A stretch of 64,000 nucleotides of DNA from Erigeron canadensis (lineage: Eukaryota; Streptophyta; Magnoliopsida; Asterales; Asteraceae). Shown piece by piece: positions 58,786-64,000 of this stretch (its first letter is position 1; each line of letters opens with the position of its first letter). The DNA is taken from the NCBI RefSeq assembly GCF_010389155.1, contig NC_057769.1, forward strand, positions 10,540,735-10,604,734, written 5' to 3'. Made by a program: the position numbers and the translations under genes. The notes under the pieces are model-generated. The model did no database searches. It saw only the letters and a program-made list of their open reading frames with translations, and was not told the DNA's origin.

Positions 58786-61700
58786 ATGACTACTAAACAA
58801 GGAGAGGTTATTCGTCCACTTGCCAACTACCATCCAAGCCTTTGGGGAGATCAGTTCCTACACTATGATGAGGTAGTAATAATTAATTGATGCCTTTATC
58901 TTTAACTAATTTGTAATTTAGTCATCAGATTTAACTAATTAATTATAACTAGTACGCGTAGTAATTTACATCTTAGATCCATATATTTCGACATGCAATG
59001 ACTAAAACGATTTATAATTATACTAATTATTTAGCAAGAGGATGTGCAAGTGGAGGTAGATCAAGAGATCGAAATTTTGAAGGAAGAAACGAGAAAAGAA
59101 ATACAGGCAAGTTTGGTTGATCCAACAAAACATACAAATTTGCTGAAGCTGATTGATAATATCCAACGTCTCGGTATAGCCTATTATTTCGAACACGAGA
59201 TTACGCAAGCATTACACCATGTTTATAATGTATACGGGGATAAATGGAATGGTGGTAGTACTTCCCTTTGGTTTCGGCTCCTCCGACAACAAGGCTTTTA
59301 CGTTTCATCTGGTTAGTGTCTTTAATTTTAAATTGGGCTTATTTATATTATCATTTTTCTAATAAATTATATAGACTATACACAAATATCTATATTTATG
59401 TTATGTCCAACTATAGTTATATTCATTTATGTATTTAAAATAAATTATGTACATGGTAAATAAACCTGCAAACCAGCAACCTATCACTTGACGTGACAAC
59501 GTATATGGATGTTGCATATATGCGGGTATACAATGTTAAAATTTTAAAAGGTAAATACATATATAAACACTATTACAGTTAAATACATACTATAGGTATT
59601 CGTGTATAATTTATTATATTTTGATGTTAAAACATCCTTTCAAATTATATATTAAATCCTAACATTAATTAATTTAATTAACTTCTTCAAACAAGATGTT
59701 TTCAATATCTACAAGCTTGGGGATGGATCTTTCAAGGATTCCTTAACCAACGATACCGAATGCATGCTTGAGTTATATGAGGCGACATATATGAGGGTGC
59801 AAGGCGAAATCATTCTAGATGAGGCTCTTGAGTTTGCTAAAACTCATCTTGAAAACATTGCAAAGGATCCCCTTCGTTGCAACAACACGCTCTCTAGATA
59901 CATATATGAAGCACTAAAGCGGCCTGTACGTAAAAGGTTGCCAAGGCTAGACGCAATACGATACATACCTTTCTATGAACAACAAGATACGCACAACAAG
60001 TCCTTACTAAGGCTTGCAAAATTGGCGTTCAACCGACTTCAATCCTTGCATAAGAAGGAGCTTAGCCAACTTTCAAAGTAAGCACATATATGAGCTTCTA
60101 TTACCCTTAATTTGTCATAACAAATTATTATCACCACTGTCATTTTGCGCGAGTAATTTACTTGTATATCATGATGGCGTTGTAATAGTTTTTTTTCTTA
60201 GAGCTATAAATGGTAAGAGGCTAAAAAAAATTAACTTCCAGTCATAATAACAAGTTGATAAAATTTGCATTTTTATACCTCAATTATGTATATATAGCTA
60301 TATCGAAATATTGATGTACATTTTTATGATTGTTGATAAACAATAAATTAATTGTTCATTCGATGTAAATATAATAGATTCAAATGCATTTTCGATAGAT
60401 GAATCAATTGACTTTTTTTATTTGATTTGGTTTTTTTTTTTTTATGGATATATGAGCATTTGTCTCTTGAAAAACTTTTTATAGATGAAAAAAATTTACA
60501 TAAGAAAATTACGGGAGTATCTGTAGGGGATTACCTTTACAGTAAATTAGTGCACATTGCAGAATGGAAAAACTATAATTTAAAATTACTGGACTCCTTA
60601 ACGAGTTTATTACAAAACACGAAAAAGTGAAGAACCATAGAAAAAAAATCACAAAAATGAAACAATTCTTTAGTCTTCCAAATTAATCTGTCCTCAAATA
60701 TCTTAAGCCAATAGGCTCTTCTATCACAAATGGGCCATCATCCATAGTCTTCCAAACCCAACCATTGAAACAACTGTCTCAAAAGCTCAGGCTCAGCCAC
60801 CCGAAATTAATGCAAAGCCCACCGATATTAAGCTTTCGATCCTTACATAGTTTACATTAGTACCAGAATTCCAAATGTCAAAAATAAAGCCTATCACAAC
60901 AAAAATAAATCATGACCAATTCTGGAAACCCACCTCATTTCCACATCGTTTGCTTAAAAAATCTAAATCAAATACTCTGCCACCCGGCCCATCCTCAACA
61001 ATCTTAACCCAAAAATACACCAACACCCCAACCCATTATACATTAGACCATCAAAAACAAGATGATCTGTACACAACTTATTTTTAACCTTACACTATCA
61101 AATATGCTCTAACATATTGTATTGTACAATACTGTGAAACATGTTTAATGGTTTATGGCTAAAAGTAGATGGTGTACTGATCACTATCCAAAAACAAAAC
61201 CCATGCAACATTCCCAAACCCATAAGTCCAAACTACACTTTGACATTGACTTTAAAAGTCAATTCTACAACAATTAACATACCATACCAACTTTTGTGAT
61301 TGTATTTGTGTTTATAATGTCTGAATTATGTTATATTGCATGTCAATTTATAATGCATACTTTTAAATTGTAAATATTTTTACCATATGTTTTAGTAGAA
61401 ATGTTTGTATGTGGATATAGTCCTATAATTTTAAAGTTGATTACCCTTTGCTGAAACTTTATTCGTTCTAGTTAATTATAATTATAGATTTGATATGATC
61501 TTTTAATGTTATGTATAACTTGTGTATTTATCTTGCAAATTGATACAACTTGTAGATGGTGGAAAAAGTTCGATGCTCCAAAGAATCTACATTACGTAAG
61601 AGATAGATTGGTTGAACTCTACTTTTGGGTATTAGGTGTCTACTTTGAACCTCAATATTCTCATTGTAGAATATTCTTGACAAAAGTAATTAAAATGGCC

Positions 61701-62071
61701 GCAATTCTAGACGATACTTATGATATCTATGGTACTTACGAAGAGCTTGAGATATTCACCAAAGCCGTTCAAAGGTAAATACACAAAATGCCCATACCAA
61801 GATTCACTTATCGAACATATAATCTCGATCTCAATAGGGACAATAGGGATAAATATTGTTTACCCGCCCGCATAATACACGACATAATAATCTAACATAA
61901 CGCAATATATTTAATTTATACGTTAATTATAGGTGGTCAGTTACCTGCATTGACACACTTCCAGGTTACATGAAAGTGATTTATAAAAGCCTCTTGGATG
62001 TTTATCAAGAAATGAAGGAGATCGTGGAAAAGGATGGAAAAGCTTATCAAGTTGACTATGCAAAAGAGTCG
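58786..62071 (+). CDS. Sesquiterpene synthase, TPS-a type, exons 1-5 (3' end not in window)
   Basis: Class I terpene synthases ionise farnesyl diphosphate with Mg2+ and cyclise it, usually in the cytosol. Exons 58786-58872, 59035-59311, 59696-60077, 61556-61774 and 61933-62071 join in frame to 368 aa with GT/AG borders. There is no transit peptide, consistent with a cytosolic enzyme. Visible motifs: [11 protein letters not shown] (residues 10-20, the RPx8W signature), [18 protein letters not shown], a VRDR pair at 264-266 about 35 residues before the metal motif, [11 protein letters not shown], and DDTYD at 301-305. The Asteraceae-like [14 protein letters not shown] is also present. A full enzyme has about 550 aa in seven exons. 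The NSE/DTE motif exons were not found in the 1.9 kb that follows, so they lie beyond the window or are lost. The product cannot be predicted. Confidence 0.88.
60078..61555 (+). other. Long third intron of the terpene synthase
   Basis: At 1.48 kb it is several times longer than the neighbouring introns. The stretch at about 60640-61090 has higher GC and C-rich words (cacccgaaattaatgcaaag, ccacccggcccatcctcaac), suggesting an inserted sequence. Its 70-codon frame at 60875-61087 shows no known motif. Confidence 0.6.
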
Positions 62072-64000
62072 GTTAGTTTGAGTTCCTTAACTTCTATAAT
62101 GTCTTATACCAATACCAATATACTTGAATTAAAATTGAGACTTTTCTTAATCAACAAATGGTATTTTATTTAAGCATATATACCCCTTTATTTATATTCA
62201 TGAATTTTTCTATTAGATAATAATCACTAAAGATAGTTTAATTAAACTTTTTAGTAATACATAAATATAGGTAGGGAAAATTTACAATAATTATTAGCCA
62301 CCTATAATAAATATGTATATTTTATTACGCAATGTATAATTATGTAAATCAGGTGTTGGTATAGATGTCTTAAATTTATTATACATTTATCACTCTTCAT
62401 AGCCTAACATAATATCACTTTAAACATATAAAATGCTACATAATTAATATAATTGAAAATTTTGTATTATAGATTACATTATATTAATTATACATCCATA
62501 TATAGACTTGTTTTATTTCAAGAAACTTTTTTTAATAACCTTAAGAACTCTTAAATTATGTATTGTATTATATTTTTTTTGTTCATTTACATGTGAAATG
62601 ATATAAAAAAATATGTTGAAGAAGAAACCTTTTTTAAAAAATAATCAAAATAGCCTTTTGTGATTTTCAAGTTTTCGTTCCCAATTCATATGTGATTAGA
62701 TGGGTATATATAAAGTTTTGAAAAAACATTCTTTTGCAACATTTATTTTTATAACGTTTCACATGTGAATTAACAAAAAAAACATATGATCCAATACATA
62801 TTTTAAAAATTCTCAAGGTTCTTACAAAAAATGAGTTCTCAAAATAAGGACCCCCTATATATATACTTTTCGGATCGAGTATATGCACAATGCTACAACG
62901 TTGGTGGTGGCCGCTGCGACAAGTATATGTAGGTAACTGATGTAAAATGAGTTTTATTTTAAGAGTTAGAGATAAATGATGTAAATTAGTAAGAGGGATA
63001 CGTTGGTGATTTCGTATATTTCAAAAGTATATATACCTTTTCATGCTCTATAATTTCTTCTTAGTTATATAAATAAATTTACACATTAATAAATCAATAT
63101 ATATATATATATACTACTATATAAAAGTTATAACCCTTATGTTGAAAGTTTATATAAATGGGACATGCGAATTGACCATAATATCCTTAATGAAATAAAT
63201 CACCATCAACTCATAATATTAAATTACACCATTAGTCCATTATATTATAAAATATCTCCACTAAACCCTTCAAATCAAATACTTTTACCTACGCCAATAG
63301 ATGCCGCCACCACTGTCATTGCCGGCTCGACGCCGCATTGCACGGTTACCATGCTCATATATCTATATAATTATTAAAACAGTAGGAAACCGAACGATTC
63401 TAGAGTCTTTTAAACTCAAAACCACTTTATAAGTCTTATGTGGCATCTTTATACTTTTCCTACAATATTTATCTTTATATTAAAATAAAAAATAAGAAAA
63501 AAAGTGATTTAGAATTATGATCATTATATTAAACATGGACTAGATCGAGCAAAACATATATAATATTATAGATAGATATCTATCTATCTTTTCATATATA
63601 TAGTTATATATGGGTATCAAATTACACATAGTCTCTGATAAAAGTAAATTCATATAAATAGAAAAAATTCGGGATCATATTTATCAAATTTGGTGGGCTT
63701 CCTATACTACGTACTATATTTATCATATTAATATAAAAATAAAATAAAAATCCACCAACGGCTATAAACAAACTCTTAAAGTTGAACTTGCCTAGAATAT
63801 AAAGATATTAATTTGTCTTTGAACAAAAAGATATTTAACTTGCTAAAATACTAAAAATCTATAAATATTTTAAAGAACGTATATTTATTTTCTCATATAT
63901 TCATCATATTTTTTCATATTCTCACATTCGATCTCTTCAACTTTAAATGGCTCCAATACTTAAATATTTTTATCAGCTTACACCCATCAAATTTTGACAT
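62072..64000. other. Probable fifth intron or 3' flank of the terpene synthase
   Basis: AT-rich, with no exon resembling the C-terminal half of a terpene synthase in any frame. It contains a Helitron relic near 63107-63355. A short gatagatatctatctatc run lies near 63570-63585. Confidence 0.5.
63107..63355 (+). mobile_element. Helitron relic, same family as 44920-45242
   Basis: Shares tactatataaaag, cccttatgttgaaagttt, taaattacaccattagtcc and a 3' cgacgccgcattgcacggttaccatgct with the Helitron at 44920. The 5' TC and terminal CTAG are mutated (it ends ccatgctcat). Confidence 0.6.

Overview
The window is plant nuclear DNA: AT-rich, intron-bearing genes with GT/AG borders, and dense layers of plant transposons. 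A sesquiterpene synthase of the TPS-a type, resembling my recollection of Asteraceae enzymes, suggests a eudicot, probably Asteraceae. This is an inference from protein sequence, not a database result.

Host genes are few. (1) A complete nine-exon phosphoinositide-specific phospholipase C gene lies on the minus strand (7446 to 251) with a 4.2 kb first intron. (2) Two paralogous intronless genes for a 68-69 aa single-pass membrane protein lie on the plus strand (41466 and 48959). They belong to a larger segmental duplication (about 41.2-46.2 kb and 48.7-56.3 kb). (3) The first five exons of a terpene synthase lie on the plus strand (58786-62071); the last exons are not visible before the window ends. 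(4) A weak multi-exon locus (about 26.1-36.3 kb) is split by nested LTR insertions.

Most of the rest is mobile DNA. From 10.3 to 18.4 kb a Helitron carries a 7.66 kb Mutator-like element with 10-bp target duplications. That element's interior is an extraordinary array of short AATCA...TGATT palindromes, a tandem array of telomere-motif hairpin units, a roughly 467-bp tandem repeat and a solo LTR. At 21.2-24.4 kb is a second Mutator-like element with long terminal inverted repeats, a MuDR-type transposase that has lost its catalytic core, and a divergent GRF zinc-finger ORF. At 24.7-25.8 kb a Helitron of the same family as the first carries a PIF/Harbinger MITE at nearly the same site in its 5' end. 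At 27.9-33.5 kb a solo LTR sits inside another solo LTR of opposite orientation. At 38.8-40.9 kb is a PIF/Harbinger element with a frameshifted transposase.

Further right are a minus-strand Helitron (42.9-43.5 kb), a tandem Helitron pair (44.9-45.4 kb) whose empty site is preserved in the duplicated segment, a hAT transposase relic (46.7-47.9 kb), a terminal-inverted-repeat element with iterated ends (50.3-51.6 kb), a truncated Copia element (51.6-52.9 kb), a hAT-like MITE (54.6 kb), a third copy of the first Helitron family (57.2-57.6 kb) and a SINE with a perfect 15-bp target duplication (58.3-58.6 kb) just upstream of the terpene synthase. No CRISPR array, rRNA gene or intact tRNA gene was seen.
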